A stretch of 64,000 bases of DNA from DATDAH01 sp963823495 (GCA_963823495.1 CAWGLV010000001.1:1302001-1366000), one strand, 5' to 3'; shown: positions 34,122 to 43,630, counted from the first letter of the stretch. A program made the numbers and translations. Notes: generated by a model not told the origin, from the letters alone.

Positions 34122-34531
34122 CCCGAGCTCGGACCCATCCGGCGACCCCGGGCATCCGGAGCCGACGCCGCCAGGCCCGAGCTCCACGGCTCGTCCGAGC
34201 CGGCCAGGACGCGTAGTGGGACCGGTCCTCGGTCCGAGGCGCTGGCCGGCGCTTCTCGGCACAGGACGAGTTCCTGGTCGCCTCTTCAGCGGCGAGACCC
34301 ACGAGTCGACCGACACGAACTCGGCGATGATCATGAGATGGCCGGGTCCCCACGGTCGGCGAGGAGCCGTGTCCCCCGGTGCCCATGGTGTCCAGTCGGT
34401 CAGACCGGCCGGCGCCGTCGCCGAAGGAGGGCGGGTCGGCGCAGACGGCGCGCCGCTAGCGTCGTCGCCAGGTCCCTGTGCTGGAGCGGCACCTCTCCGC
34501 TGCTGTGATCGCGGGGGCAAGGAGTGCGTCG
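34122..34531. other. Intergenic stretch before the P450 gene
   Basis: About 410 nt without a gene. A TAGCGT at 34457-34462 could be the -10 of the P450 transcript with a leader of about 65 nt, and AAGGAG precedes the ATG. Nothing else was recognised. Confidence 0.4.
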
Positions 34532-35812
34532 ATGTCTGAGCCGATCATCACGTGGGGCGCCTGGGACCCGATCACCCAGAACGATCCGTATCCGCTGTTC
34601 GAGGCGACGCGCGCCGAATGCCCGGTCCGTCAGGTCCGGCTGGCCGACGGTCACGACGCCTGGCTGGTCCTCAGCCACGAGGCGGCGCGCCAGGCGCTGA
34701 AGGACGACCGGCTCTCGAAGGACATCGCCGCTGCGCTCGAGGAGGATCCGGAGGTGGCGGATCCCGGGCTTCCGGGCCCGGCTCTGGCCCGACACATGAT
34801 GAACCTCGATCCCCCCGACCACGAGCGCCTGCGCCGCCTCGTGTCGCGGGCGTTCGTGCCCTCGCGGATCAACGCCCTCGAACCGTCGATCGAGCGCATC
34901 GCCGAGGAGTTGCTCGACGAGTTGGAACGGGCCGGGCCGGACGCGGTGGTGGATCTCGTCGCCGGGTTCGCCTACCCCTTGCCGTTCCGGGTGATCAGCG
35001 AGCTACTCGGTGTCCCCGAGGAGGATCGCGGCCCTCTGCGCGAGGCGTTCAGGACCCTGTTCCAGCCGTGGAGCGGCTCGCCGCCACCCGAGGCCGTCGC
35101 CGCGTCCGACATGATCGTGGCGACCCTCGTGCGCCTCGTCGCGATCCACCGGGAGCATCCCCAGGACGATCTCGTCGGGGTGCTCGTGACCGCCAGCGAC
35201 GACGACGACCGCCTGAGCGAGCAGGAGCTCCTCGGAAGCCTGTTCCAGTTGATCGTCGCCGGTCACGACACGACCACGAGCCTGATCGGCAACGGGGTCG
35301 TCGACCTCCTCGAGCACCCGGAACAGTGGCGCCTCCTGGGCGAGGACCCCGATCGGTTGCCCGCGGCGATCGAGGAGCTGATCCGGTTCTCCGCGCCCGT
35401 GCCCCACGCCACCTTCCGTGTGACCACCGAGCCGATGGAGCTCGCGGGCGTGGAGATCCCGGCCCGCGAGCAGGTGCTGGTCTGCCTCGGTGCGGCCAAT
35501 CACGATCCGGAGTTCTTCGAGGCCCCCGAGGTGCTCGACATCAGCCGGGAGTCGCGACCGCATCTGGGGTTCGGACACGGCATCCACTTCTGCCTGGGTG
35601 CGCCGCTTGCTCGTCTCGAGGCACGCGTCGCGTTCGCCGCCCTCCTCGAGCGCTTCCCTGATCTCGGTCTCGGTGTGGACCGCCGCGAACTGCGTTGGAC
35701 CCACGGCGACGGACTCGTGCTCCGCGGCCTCGATGAACTCCCGGTCCGCTTGGGTGCCCCTCGGACCACCCGAGTGCGGACGAGGGCCCCGAACGCCGAC
35801 CGGCATCGGTGA
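34532..35812 (+). CDS. Cytochrome P450
   Basis: A soluble bacterial P450 of 426 residues. The oxygen-activating I-helix motif AGHDTTT (about 243-249), the ExxR pair in EELIRF and the heme-ligand loop FGHGIHFCLG (Cys354) are all present. The N-terminus lacks a membrane anchor. Electrons must come from a ferredoxin and reductase that are not encoded nearby. The substrate cannot be inferred; fatty acid, terpene or steroid hydroxylation are all possible. Confidence 0.93.
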   Translation: MSEPIITWGAWDPITQNDPYPLFEATRAECPVRQVRLADGHDAWLVLSHEAARQALKDDRLSKDIAAALEEDPEVADPGLPGPALARHMMNLDPPDHERLRRLVSRAFVPSRINALEPSIERIAEELLDELERAGPDAVVDLVAGFAYPLPFRVISELLGVPEEDRGPLREAFRTLFQPWSGSPPPEAVAASDMIVATLVRLVAIHREHPQDDLVGVLVTASDDDDRLSEQELLGSLFQLIVAGHDTTTSLIGNGVVDLLEHPEQWRLLGEDPDRLPAAIEELIRFSAPVPHATFRVTTEPMELAGVEIPAREQVLVCLGAANHDPEFFEAPEVLDISRESRPHLGFGHGIHFCLGAPLARLEARVAFAALLERFPDLGLGVDRRELRWTHGDGLVLRGLDELPVRLGAPRTTRVRTRAPNADRHR

Positions 35813-36049
35813 CGGCTCGTCCTTGTCGGGCCCACCTTCGGAGGTGGTCGCGTACGAGGCTGACGGGCCCACCGCGGGCCAGGACCACGACAACACGCGG
35901 ACCGCGGTGGACTCGGCCATCGACAGGGCTGGCGGCGAGGTCCGGTGGGCCAGTGAGTCGAGCGGGCTCAACAGCGCGGCTGGAGCGCGGCGGCGGCAAC
36001 GGCTGGAGGGTCAACCCTGAGCTCTGCGGCCAACGAGGACGGAGACACG

Positions 36050-37912
36050 GTGAACGCGATAGGTGACTACGGCGTCATCGGCGACTGCCACTCGCTGGCC
36101 CTGGTCGGTCGCGACGGCTCCATCGACTGGTGCTGCTTCCCCCGTTTCGACTCGCCGTCGGTCCTGGGCCGGGTTCTGGACGACGAGCGGGGCGGTCACT
36201 TCTCCATCGCGCCCCGTGAGCCGGTGGTGGGAGTCGAGCGGTCGTACCTGCCCGCCACCAACGTGCTCGCCACCTGCTTCGAGGTGGCCTCGGGCCTGCT
36301 GGAGGTCACCGATTGCATGCCCGTGGCCCGGTTCGACGCCGAGCGGCCCGCCGAGGTGACCACCCGTCACTCGGTGCTGCGCCGGGTCCGCTGCCTGGAG
36401 GGGCGGGTCACCGCCGAGATCCACCTCGAGCCCCGCCCCGAATACGGGGTGGTCCGGGCTCGCTTCACCCGGAGGTCGGACACGTCCTGGTCGATCGTCG
36501 GCGGACCGGACGCACTATGGGTGCGGGCCACCCGCCCCGTCGAGGGCGACGAGGACCGCGTCGCCTCGGCCTGGTCACTGGTCGCGGGCGAGGAGGAGTT
36601 CATCGAGATGGCCTGGACGCCGGCCGCCGGGCCGCCGCCGGAGGGGTCGGTCGACCCTCGCTCCGCCCTCGGGACCCGGTTCACCGACACCGTGGCGTTC
36701 TGGCAGGAGTGGTTCGCCAACTGCTGCTCATACGACGGGGAGCACGCCCGCAAGGTCCACCGCTCGGCCCTCGTGCTCAAGGCGCTCACCTACGCTCCCA
36801 CCGGGGCCGTGGTCGCGGCCGGGACGACGTCGCTGCCCGAGTGGATCGGCGAGGGTCGCAACTGGGACTACCGCTTCACGTGGATCCGAGACGCCACGCT
36901 CACGTTGGCGTCCCTGGTGATCCTCGGGTCGCTGGGCGAGGCCGCCGCCTTCAAGGGATGGTTGGAGCGCACCGCGGCGGGCCGGCCCGAGGACCTGCAG
37001 ATCATGTACCGGGTCACCGGGGAGCGGCTCCTCGCCGAAGTCGAGTTGGACCACCTGGCCGGCTATCGGGGGTCGCGACCCGCGAGGGTGGGCAACGGGG
37101 CCGCCGGGCAGGTGCAGCTCGATTCCTATGGTCAGCTCTTCGAAGCGGCCCAGGGCTTCGTCGCGGCCGGAGGCGAGCTGACGGCCTCCAACGGCGAGTT
37201 CCTGGCCCGGCTCGCAGAACTGACGGTGATGTCGTGGCGTCAGCCCGACCACGGCATCTGGGAGATCCGCGACGAGCCCCGCCACTTCGTGCACTCCAAG
37301 CTGAACTGCTGGGTCGCTCTCGACCGGGCCGTGCGTATGGCTCGGGCGGGCCACCTGTCGGGCCCGGTTGACCGGTGGGCGCACGAACGGGACCTGGTGG
37401 CCGACTGGCTCATGACCGAGGGCTCGCCCGACGGCTGGTTCGTGCAGGCCGGGGGCCGGTCCGTAGCCGACGCCGCCACCCTGCTGGTCCCCGCCCTCGG
37501 CTTCCTGCCCGTCGGCCATCCCGAGGTGGCCCGGACCGTCGAGACGGTCACCCGCGACCTGAGCGACGGCACCCTCGTTCACCGCTACCTGGACCCCGAC
37601 GGCCTGGAGGGCCGGGAGGGGGCCTTCTTGTTGTGCTCGTTCTGGTTGGCCGACTGCCTGATCCACGCCGGTCGCCTGGACGAGGCCGACGAGCTGATCG
37701 AGTCGCTGCTGGGGCTGGCGAACGACGTCGGCGTCTTCTCCGAGATGATCGACCCCGCGACGGGCGAGGCCCTGGGCAACACGCCGCAGGCCTTCACCCA
37801 CATGGCCGTCGTCACGTCCTCCGACGCTCTCACGGCCGCCCGCCGGGGGCGCCTCCCTCCGCCCGACGAGCCCTATTCCTTCGCCATGGCCGCGCTCGAA
37901 CGACGCCGATGA
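36050..37912 (+). CDS. Glycoside hydrolase family 15 protein (glucoamylase/trehalase-like)
   Basis: The 620-residue enzyme starts with the GH15 N-terminal signature IGDYGVIGDCHSLALVGRDGSIDWCCFPRFDSPS, followed by a beta-sandwich domain and an (alpha/alpha)6 barrel. Catalytic-region motifs are GEGRNWDYRFTWIRDA and REGAFLLCSFWLADCL (with Glu523 as a likely catalytic acid or base). Actinobacterial members of this type include trehalases and glucoamylases; sequence alone does not decide. The GTG start follows a GGAGA ribosome site. Confidence 0.9.
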   Translation: MNAIGDYGVIGDCHSLALVGRDGSIDWCCFPRFDSPSVLGRVLDDERGGHFSIAPREPVVGVERSYLPATNVLATCFEVASGLLEVTDCMPVARFDAERPAEVTTRHSVLRRVRCLEGRVTAEIHLEPRPEYGVVRARFTRRSDTSWSIVGGPDALWVRATRPVEGDEDRVASAWSLVAGEEEFIEMAWTPAAGPPPEGSVDPRSALGTRFTDTVAFWQEWFANCCSYDGEHARKVHRSALVLKALTYAPTGAVVAAGTTSLPEWIGEGRNWDYRFTWIRDATLTLASLVILGSLGEAAAFKGWLERTAAGRPEDLQIMYRVTGERLLAEVELDHLAGYRGSRPARVGNGAAGQVQLDSYGQLFEAAQGFVAAGGELTASNGEFLARLAELTVMSWRQPDHGIWEIRDEPRHFVHSKLNCWVALDRAVRMARAGHLSGPVDRWAHERDLVADWLMTEGSPDGWFVQAGGRSVADAATLLVPALGFLPVGHPEVARTVETVTRDLSDGTLVHRYLDPDGLEGREGAFLLCSFWLADCLIHAGRLDEADELIESLLGLANDVGVFSEMIDPATGEALGNTPQAFTHMAVVTSSDALTAARRGRLPPPDEPYSFAMAALERRR

Positions 37913-38120
37913 CAGAGGCCGTCGAGCGCTCGACCGTCGCCGGTTCGCCGTCGACCATGCCCCATGGTCCTGTGGGGCGCGGGCTGGTCGATGGCCGAGC
38001 CGGTGCCTGCATGTGCCGTGCGGGAGTAGGGGGGGTCGACCGGACACGGTCCAGGCAAGCGGACCGCCAGTCGGATGGATGACCCGACGTGCTGTCCGCC
38101 GTGGGCTCGAGACCCGGCGC

Positions 38121-38144
38121 CTGCTCTCAGCCGGCTGAGAGCAG
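38121..38144. terminator. Perfect 24-bp palindrome at the end of the nucleotidyltransferase gene
   Basis: The sequence is its own reverse complement and covers the stop codon of the minus-strand gene (38127-38129). A hairpin here would end both the toxin-like transcript and the convergent GH15 transcript, about 210 nt away. Confidence 0.6.
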
Positions 38145-38708
38145 CGCTTCCAGGGCGGCAACGAGATCTCGGCCCCGAGCAAACCCGCGGTCCTCGATGA
38201 GAGCCACGGCCTGTCGGGCCCGAGTGACCTCGACGTCGGAAGCGACACCGGCCAGCGCGCGTAGGTCACCGGCATCTTGAGGCCGGGTTGCGTCGTCGCG
38301 GGCCAGCAGCTTGAGAGCGATGAGGTGACCGACCCGGGCAACCGGGATGTCCAGGCCCGGGAGCACCTCGATCGCCTCGGCGGCGTCGGCGACCTCGTGC
38401 TCGATGCCCGACGATGCGAACAGCACGTCGACGAGCTCACCGCCGGTCAGCCGGATGCGCGATGTCGCCAACCGGCCGACGGACTCCTGTTCGACGTTGG
38501 CGACCAACGTGTGGCCGTCATCGAGCAGGAGGCGAACCAGTGACTCCGCAGTCTTGTCGTCATCAACGGCGACCACGAGATCGATGTCGCGGGTGAACCG
38601 GGGCTCGGTACGGACCGAGACCGCGAAGCCCCCGACGAGTGCACACCTCAGGCCGAGTGAGTCGGCTGCATGGCGAACGACCGAACAGCCGACGGAGAGG
38701 TCGCTCAA
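38127..38708 (-). CDS. AbiEii-like nucleotidyltransferase, putative toxin
   Basis: The 193-residue protein has the minimal nucleotidyltransferase pattern: ALVGGFAVSVR, then RFTRDIDLVVAVDDD with the metal-binding Asp-x-Asp, and a helical C-terminal part (ALKLLARDDATRPQDAGDLRAL) usual for AbiEii/AbiGii-type proteins. In type IV toxin-antitoxin systems such proteins modify tRNA or nucleotides. A small companion gene lies 4 nt upstream and probably encodes the partner. Confidence 0.78.
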   Translation of the reverse strand: MSDLSVGCSVVRHAADSLGLRCALVGGFAVSVRTEPRFTRDIDLVVAVDDDKTAESLVRLLLDDGHTLVANVEQESVGRLATSRIRLTGGELVDVLFASSGIEHEVADAAEAIEVLPGLDIPVARVGHLIALKLLARDDATRPQDAGDLRALAGVASDVEVTRARQAVALIEDRGFARGRDLVAALEALLSAG

Positions 38709-38712
38709 GGAG

Positions 38713-38904
38713 TCACGGGCCGATGACGACGTGGCCGGGGGCGTCCAAGGGCCGATCGATCAGCCAGCCCTCGAGTCGCCCATCGATCTCCTGGTCGGTT
38801 TCATCGGGGTGACGGCGCCGAAGGTTCGAACGCATCATCTCGATGCCCTCTTCGGCCATGGCGACGGCCTGAGCGAAACGGCGGGCCTCAGGTGAGTCAG
38901 CCAT
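38713..38904 (-). CDS. Small companion of the nucleotidyltransferase, putative antitoxin
   Basis: The product is 63 residues: EARRFAQAVAMAEEGIEMMR, NLRRRHPDETDQEIDGRLEGWL. This helical small protein recurs next to AbiEii-like nucleotidyltransferases in actinomycetes. It has no obvious DNA-binding motif. The two genes are separated by 4 nt. The promoter box at 38911-38916 places transcription at the ATG. Confidence 0.7.
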   Translation of the reverse strand: MADSPEARRFAQAVAMAEEGIEMMRSNLRRRHPDETDQEIDGRLEGWLIDRPLDAPGHVVIGP

Positions 38905-39466
38905 GACCCAATTGTATGGCGCTCGGGACGCTCGTCTCGGACCCCACTGGTCCAAGTCGACCTGCGACCGGTCGGGCCGGCCCCTTCCTGTCGACGACAA
39001 CACGGTGGTCGTCGAGAAGGTCGTCGACGGCCCGGTACCCCCGGGCGCCGTCTTCGAGGTCGAGGTCACCTGCCAGGGCCTCCCCAACGGCGACGCGGCC
39101 ACCGAGGGGGTCGGCGTGGAGATCTTCCGCTTCGATGAGAACGGCGATCCGATCGGCGTCAACAGCCTCAGCCTGGGTCAGGGCAACGTGTGCACCGTGG
39201 TCGAGACCGTCACCAACGGGGCGTCGGTGAGCTACGCCTGCGACACCCGGGTCGTCAACGGCATACCCGCCGGCGCTGAGGGGCCGCCACCGGCGCCGGT
39301 CTTCGTCGAGTGCGTCGACTCGCAGACGGTGCACTTCTACGACATCTCGGGGGCCGAGGCCACCTTCACCGTCACCAACACCTTCGAGGAACCGCCGCCC
39401 CCCGATGTGGCTCCCGACGACGTCGCCGCCGACGTGGTGGCCGCCACACCCCCCTTCACGGGCTGA
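38903..39466 (+). pseudogene. 3' remnant of a secreted DUF5979-like surface protein
   Basis: The frame encodes one beta-sandwich repeat (VVEKVVDGPVPPGAVFEVEVTC to ATFTVTNTFEEPP), the domain typical of long surface proteins, and ends VVAATPPFTG at the stop. There is no signal peptide and the start would lie on top of the divergent antitoxin start, so the 5' part of the original gene seems to have been lost where the nucleotidyltransferase module now sits. Confidence 0.6.
38911..38916 (-). promoter_or_regulatory. TACAAT -10 box of the leaderless nucleotidyltransferase operon
   Basis: Read on the minus strand the box lies 6 nt before the ATG at 38904. It is the best match to consensus among the boxes seen in the window. 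Confidence 0.6.
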
Positions 39467-39533
39467 GACCCCGGGCTGACCTCGACTCTCGCCCGTCTCG
39501 AGCCGAGCGCACGCGGATGCGGGACGCGGCCGC

Positions 39534-39582
39534 CATTCGGGGGGCCAGTCCGGATGTTCTTTGAGGGGCCGGTCCGAATGTG
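39534..39582. repeat. Two adjacent copies of a short extragenic repeat
   Basis: Copy A (39534-39557) is a near palindrome around GGGGCCAGTCC. Copy B shares the core GGCCGGTCCGAATGTG (39567-39582) with a third copy at 47221-47236. Confidence 0.5.
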
Positions 39583-39633
39583 GCTGCCGGGGCGCAGCCG
39601 CCCCCTGGGCAGGTCGGGCGCGGCCCCGGCGGC

Positions 39634-41235
39634 TCAGGCGTCGTAGGCCGGGGGCGTCATCTGGCTGGTGCAGGTGTCGTCGGGTGGGCCCGTGGGGTCG
39701 TCGACGAACTCGCCGAGCATGGCCGTGGGGCAGGGGTGCGCGCCGACCGACCCGTGACCGATGCCGGGGAAGGAGAAGAACGAGGCCGTTGGGCCGAGGC
39801 GCTGGGCGGTCTCCTCCCCGTCGGCGGGGTCGAGGCGAGGGTCGTTGTCGCTGCCGAAGACCAGGACCGGCACATCCGTGCTCCCCACGGTGTCGAAGGC
39901 GTCCTCGACGGCGTCGGTGTCGATGGCAACGCAGATCTCGGGGAACTGGGGGTCGTCGAGGAGCACCGAGCTGTAGAGCGGTTCATCGGCGCGGAGCCGG
40001 GCCAGGTCGGTGGGCTCGGTTCGCGCCCGGTCGGCACAGGTGACCGCCGCGTAGACCCCTTCGGCTCGGGCAAGATCGGCCGCATCTGCCAGTTGGCCGA
40101 GGAACAGGTCGATCGGCGACGAGTCCCCGGAGGCCAGTCCGTCGATGAACCCCGGAAGAGCAGGGAGCAGGCTGGTGAGGTATTGACCCTTGTAGAGCGC
40201 CCACACCACGTCCTCGCCGGTGATCTGCAGACGCCGTTCGGCGCCGGAGGGGTCGGTGACCGTGGTCTCGTAGGGAGCATCGTCGAAGCGGGAACGGGCG
40301 GCGGCCAGGTTGGCTTCGAGGTCGGGGTGGGCCTCAGCGCAGGCCGGGTCGTCATCGCAGGTGTCGTAGAGGACGTTGAAGGCCCGCTCGGCGTCGACGA
40401 CGATCCCGGCCGGGCCGACGTTGTCGGCGAACGGTGGCGCCGCGGCGTCCAGGGTGACCGAGCGCAGGCTCTCGGGACCCGAACGCACGGCCTCGAGGCC
40501 GACCGTGGTCCCGTACGAGTAGCCATAGAGGTTCCACTCGTCGACACCGAGAGTGGTCCGCAGATCCTCCAGGTCGGCGACGGTGACGGGCGTGTTGTAC
40601 TGGTCGAGCGCGACGCCCTCGTCGCGCAGTCGGTCGAAGCAGGATCCGTAGGCGTCCTGGAGCCGCTGCTTCTCCTCCGCCGCCGGATCGACCGTCTCGA
40701 GCAGCGAATGGAGGACGTCTTCCACCTCGGGGCAGTCCAGCGACGGGTCGGCCAGCCCCGTCCCCCGCTGATCGAACAGGATCACGTCCCGGTTCGTGAA
40801 CAGGTCGCCGAGGGTCGCCGTGTACGCCGGGTCGAACCCGGACCCGCCCGGACCACCCTGGAGGAACACGACCGGGTCCGGTTCGGGATCGGGGTCGGTC
40901 GCCTTGAGGACGGCAACGGGCAAGACGACCTGTGCGCCGGTCGGGTCTTGACGATCTTCTGGCACCGTCAAGGTGCCGCACTCGATGTCCGACCGGTCCT
41001 CGGGCAGGCGGGGCGGGGCGAACAACTCGCCCTCGCACGGCATTGCCTCGAACTCCGGCTGATACGCCACGGCCGTGGAGGGCGAGGTGATCGAGGGGGT
41101 CGTGGGGGTCGCCGACCCACCGTCGTCTCCAGCACATCCAGTGGCGACCAGCGCCAGGATGCCGAGTAGGCCCGGCATCCGCCGGAGAGACGCGCCCACC
41201 TGCGCCGTCAGCGTTCCTGCCTTCGCGTCTCGCAT
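39634..41235 (-). CDS. Secreted S33-type alpha/beta hydrolase lipoprotein (TAP-like)
   Basis: The 533-residue product begins with a lipoprotein signal: LLGILALVATGC with lipobox Cys34, then a Ser/Thr/Pro linker. The mature part is the tripeptidyl aminopeptidase/prolyl aminopeptidase fold with LQGGPGGSG, DQRGTG, the nucleophile elbow GYSYGT (Ser240), and the C-terminal TAP-like domain with the Asp in FGSDNDPRLD and His in GIGHGSVG. It likely trims peptides or hydrolyses esters outside the cell. AGGTGG precedes the ATG. Confidence 0.88.
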   Translation of the reverse strand: MRDAKAGTLTAQVGASLRRMPGLLGILALVATGCAGDDGGSATPTTPSITSPSTAVAYQPEFEAMPCEGELFAPPRLPEDRSDIECGTLTVPEDRQDPTGAQVVLPVAVLKATDPDPEPDPVVFLQGGPGGSGFDPAYTATLGDLFTNRDVILFDQRGTGLADPSLDCPEVEDVLHSLLETVDPAAEEKQRLQDAYGSCFDRLRDEGVALDQYNTPVTVADLEDLRTTLGVDEWNLYGYSYGTTVGLEAVRSGPESLRSVTLDAAAPPFADNVGPAGIVVDAERAFNVLYDTCDDDPACAEAHPDLEANLAAARSRFDDAPYETTVTDPSGAERRLQITGEDVVWALYKGQYLTSLLPALPGFIDGLASGDSSPIDLFLGQLADAADLARAEGVYAAVTCADRARTEPTDLARLRADEPLYSSVLLDDPQFPEICVAIDTDAVEDAFDTVGSTDVPVLVFGSDNDPRLDPADGEETAQRLGPTASFFSFPGIGHGSVGAHPCPTAMLGEFVDDPTGPPDDTCTSQMTPPAYDA

Positions 41236-41385
41236 GATCCACCTCGTGTCGGAGTCACCGGACTCGACGGTGGCCCCGGGAGGGTGATCACGTCAGAGGC
41301 GAACGTCCTCCATCCGGAAGCAGGTCGAAGGGGGTCCTTGGGCTCTGACCGAACGCCTGCGACGCGGCGTCCGCCCCAGGTCGCG

Positions 41386-42843
41386 CTAGAGACTGGAGGC
41401 CAGGTCGGCCGGGGACTTGCCCGACCAGCGGGGGCCGAAGCTCCAGTCCGGCTGCTTGTCCCGGTGGGCCTCGTCCAGGTGGGCCACCGTGCCCTCGAGC
41501 GAGGCGATCGAGGCGATCAGTTCCGGCCCGGCGGGGGCGGCGTGGCCGCCCACGTGGGCGGCGAGGGCGTCGCCGAAGCGGTCGAGGACGCTGCTCAGCA
41601 CCAACTCGAACTGGACGGCCAGGTTGCAGCGGGCGCCGTTGGTCACGGTGCCCAACCGGTCGCGGATGGCGGCCAGGTCCCGCTCGTCGGCCTCGGAGCG
41701 GCGCACCCGCCCGAAGAGGTCGGCCAGGGCGAGGCCGTCCTCCTTGCAGGGCACGCAGAGGCCGCAGGACTCGACGGCCAGGAAGCGGGCCACGCCTTCG
41801 GCCACCGCCGCGATGTCGGCCCGCTCGTCGAAGGCGATGAAGGCCCCCGCCCCCAGCATCCCACCGATCGCGGCCATGCCTTCGAAGCTCACCGGGGTGT
41901 CGAGCTGCTCGGCGGTCAGCAGGGGGGTGGCGGCGCCGCCGAGGACCGCGAGGATCTCGTGGCCGGGCTCGGGACCGCCACCGATGAGGTCCAGCACCTC
42001 CCGCAGCGGCGTGCCCATCGGGACCTCGCCCACACCCGCCCGCTGGGTCGCGCCGGTGACCGTGCACACGATCGTGCCGGCCGACTCGGCGGTGCCCACC
42101 GAGCGGAACCAGTCGGAGCCCTGGAGGATGATCCCGCGGACGTTGGCCAGGGTCTCGACGTTGTTGACCAGCGCCGGCGAGCCCACCGCCCCGGCCCCGG
42201 CGCCGGCCAACTCGATGTGGGCGGCGGAGGCGGTGGCCAGCTCGGGGCCGACGGACCGGTCGAGCACGTCGTGGACGCCCCGTCGGTAGGGCGGGGCGAT
42301 GCGGGGGAACGGCGGGCGCCCGTCGATCGCCTCCAGCATCGCCGTCTCCTCGCCGTAGAGGTAGGAGTCGGGCCCGGCGAACACGCTGACGGTGACGCCG
42401 TCGCACCAGCCCGCCTCCGTGGCCTCGGCGATGGCGGCCTCGACCCGCTCCCGCAGGTCGGAGTACCGCTCCTTCATGGCGACGAGCACGTCACCCGCGC
42501 CCACCGCGACGGCGGCCACCAGGGCGCCTTCGAGGACGAGGTAGGGGTTGCGCATCAGGATGGCCCGGTCCTTGAAGGAGCCGGGCTCCCCCTCGGCGGC
42601 GTTGACCACGGTCGTCGGCGCCACCGCGGCGCCCACCCCGTGGTCCCGCACCTGCCGCCACTTGGCCCCCGCGGGCACGCCCGTGCCGCCCCGGGACCGC
42701 AGGCGGGCCGCCTCGATCTCCTCGATCACCGCCTCGGGCTCGGCGGCCCGGACCGCAGCCAGTGCCCGCCCTCCGCCGTCGTCGAGGTAGGACGCGAGAT
42801 CTGGGACCGGCGCGGGGGCAAGGGTTCGCGTGAGGGTCGGCAT
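41386..42843 (-). CDS. Stand-alone NuoF-like FMN/4Fe-4S flavoprotein
   Basis: The 485 residues match the NADH-binding 51-kDa subunit of complex I and of NAD-linked formate dehydrogenases and hydrogenases: RGGTGVPAGAKW (NADH/FMN), EGEPGSFKDR, GEETAMLEAIDG, the SLBB domain at about 250-310, and 4Fe-4S ligands Cys360, Cys363, Cys366 and Cys406. No NuoE, NuoG or other partner gene is adjacent, so it is an orphan. It may pass electrons between NAD(H) and ferredoxin or another carrier. Confidence 0.85.
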   Translation of the reverse strand: MPTLTRTLAPAPVPDLASYLDDGGGRALAAVRAAEPEAVIEEIEAARLRSRGGTGVPAGAKWRQVRDHGVGAAVAPTTVVNAAEGEPGSFKDRAILMRNPYLVLEGALVAAVAVGAGDVLVAMKERYSDLRERVEAAIAEATEAGWCDGVTVSVFAGPDSYLYGEETAMLEAIDGRPPFPRIAPPYRRGVHDVLDRSVGPELATASAAHIELAGAGAGAVGSPALVNNVETLANVRGIILQGSDWFRSVGTAESAGTIVCTVTGATQRAGVGEVPMGTPLREVLDLIGGGPEPGHEILAVLGGAATPLLTAEQLDTPVSFEGMAAIGGMLGAGAFIAFDERADIAAVAEGVARFLAVESCGLCVPCKEDGLALADLFGRVRRSEADERDLAAIRDRLGTVTNGARCNLAVQFELVLSSVLDRFGDALAAHVGGHAAPAGPELIASIASLEGTVAHLDEAHRDKQPDWSFGPRWSGKSPADLASSL

Positions 42844-43027
42844 GACTGCTCCTCTCCGGTTGTCAGCCCCAGCATCGGGTCGACCCCGTCGACCGGCCAG
42901 GGCCGAAGGACCCGACTACCCCCGACCCCCACCACCTGCGACCACCCCCGACGGCGGCCGGGGTCCCCCGGGCGGCGCCGACGGGCCGTGACTAGCCTGA
43001 TGACCCCGCGACCTGAAGAGGTGTGTC

Positions 43028-43588
43028 ATGACCTTCACCGATGTCCTCGCCCAGTCCCAAGACGTCGCCCGGACCGTGCTGACCAACGTGTCGCCCGATC
43101 AGCTCGAGCTCGAAACCCCGTGCAGCGAATGGAACGTGGCCCAGCTCATCGACCACCTGGTCGGTGGCCAGCACTGGGCCCGCTGTGGCGTGCAGGGCGT
43201 CGAGGTGTCGGACACGGGCGAGGGTGCAGCCCAGGGGGACTTCGTCGCCACCTTCGACCAAGCCGCCCAGGACAACCTCGCTGCCTTCTCCGAGGAGGGG
43301 GCGCTGGGCCGCACGGTCAACCCCGGTTTCGGGGACATGCCCGCGTCGGCCCTGATGGGCCTGTCGGCCACCGACACCTTCACCCACGCGTGGGACCTCG
43401 CCCGGGCGACCGGTCAGGACACCGACCTCGCCCCCGGCCTGGCCGCCATGCTGCTCGAGCAGTCCCGCCAGGCGATCCAGCCCGCCTTCCGCAGTGAGGA
43501 GGGCACCATCTTCGGCATGGAGCAGGCTGCGCCCGACGGCGCCCCGCCGGCCGACCAGCTGGCCGCCTTCCTGGGCCGCTCCGTCTGA
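43028..43588 (+). CDS. TIGR03086-type maleylpyruvate isomerase-like protein
   Basis: The 186-residue DinB-like helical bundle carries DQLELETPCSEWNVAQLIDHLVGG at the N-terminus and DTFTHAWDLARATGQDTDL with the late His, the usual metal-binding set of mycothiol-dependent enzymes. Function is not known for this subfamily. Its first 36 codons and ribosome binding region also appear as a fragment at 15751-15876. A TAGCCT at 42993-42998 is a likely -10 box. Confidence 0.88.
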   Translation: MTFTDVLAQSQDVARTVLTNVSPDQLELETPCSEWNVAQLIDHLVGGQHWARCGVQGVEVSDTGEGAAQGDFVATFDQAAQDNLAAFSEEGALGRTVNPGFGDMPASALMGLSATDTFTHAWDLARATGQDTDLAPGLAAMLLEQSRQAIQPAFRSEEGTIFGMEQAAPDGAPPADQLAAFLGRSV

Positions 43589-43630
43589 GGCCCTCTCCGG
43601 TGACCGCCCGGTCGGTCCGCCACCGGTCGG

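Noticed and set aside
41284..43497. 737-codon plus-strand frame
   Set aside because: It is antisense to the NuoF-like gene and then runs through the TIGR03086-type gene in another frame.
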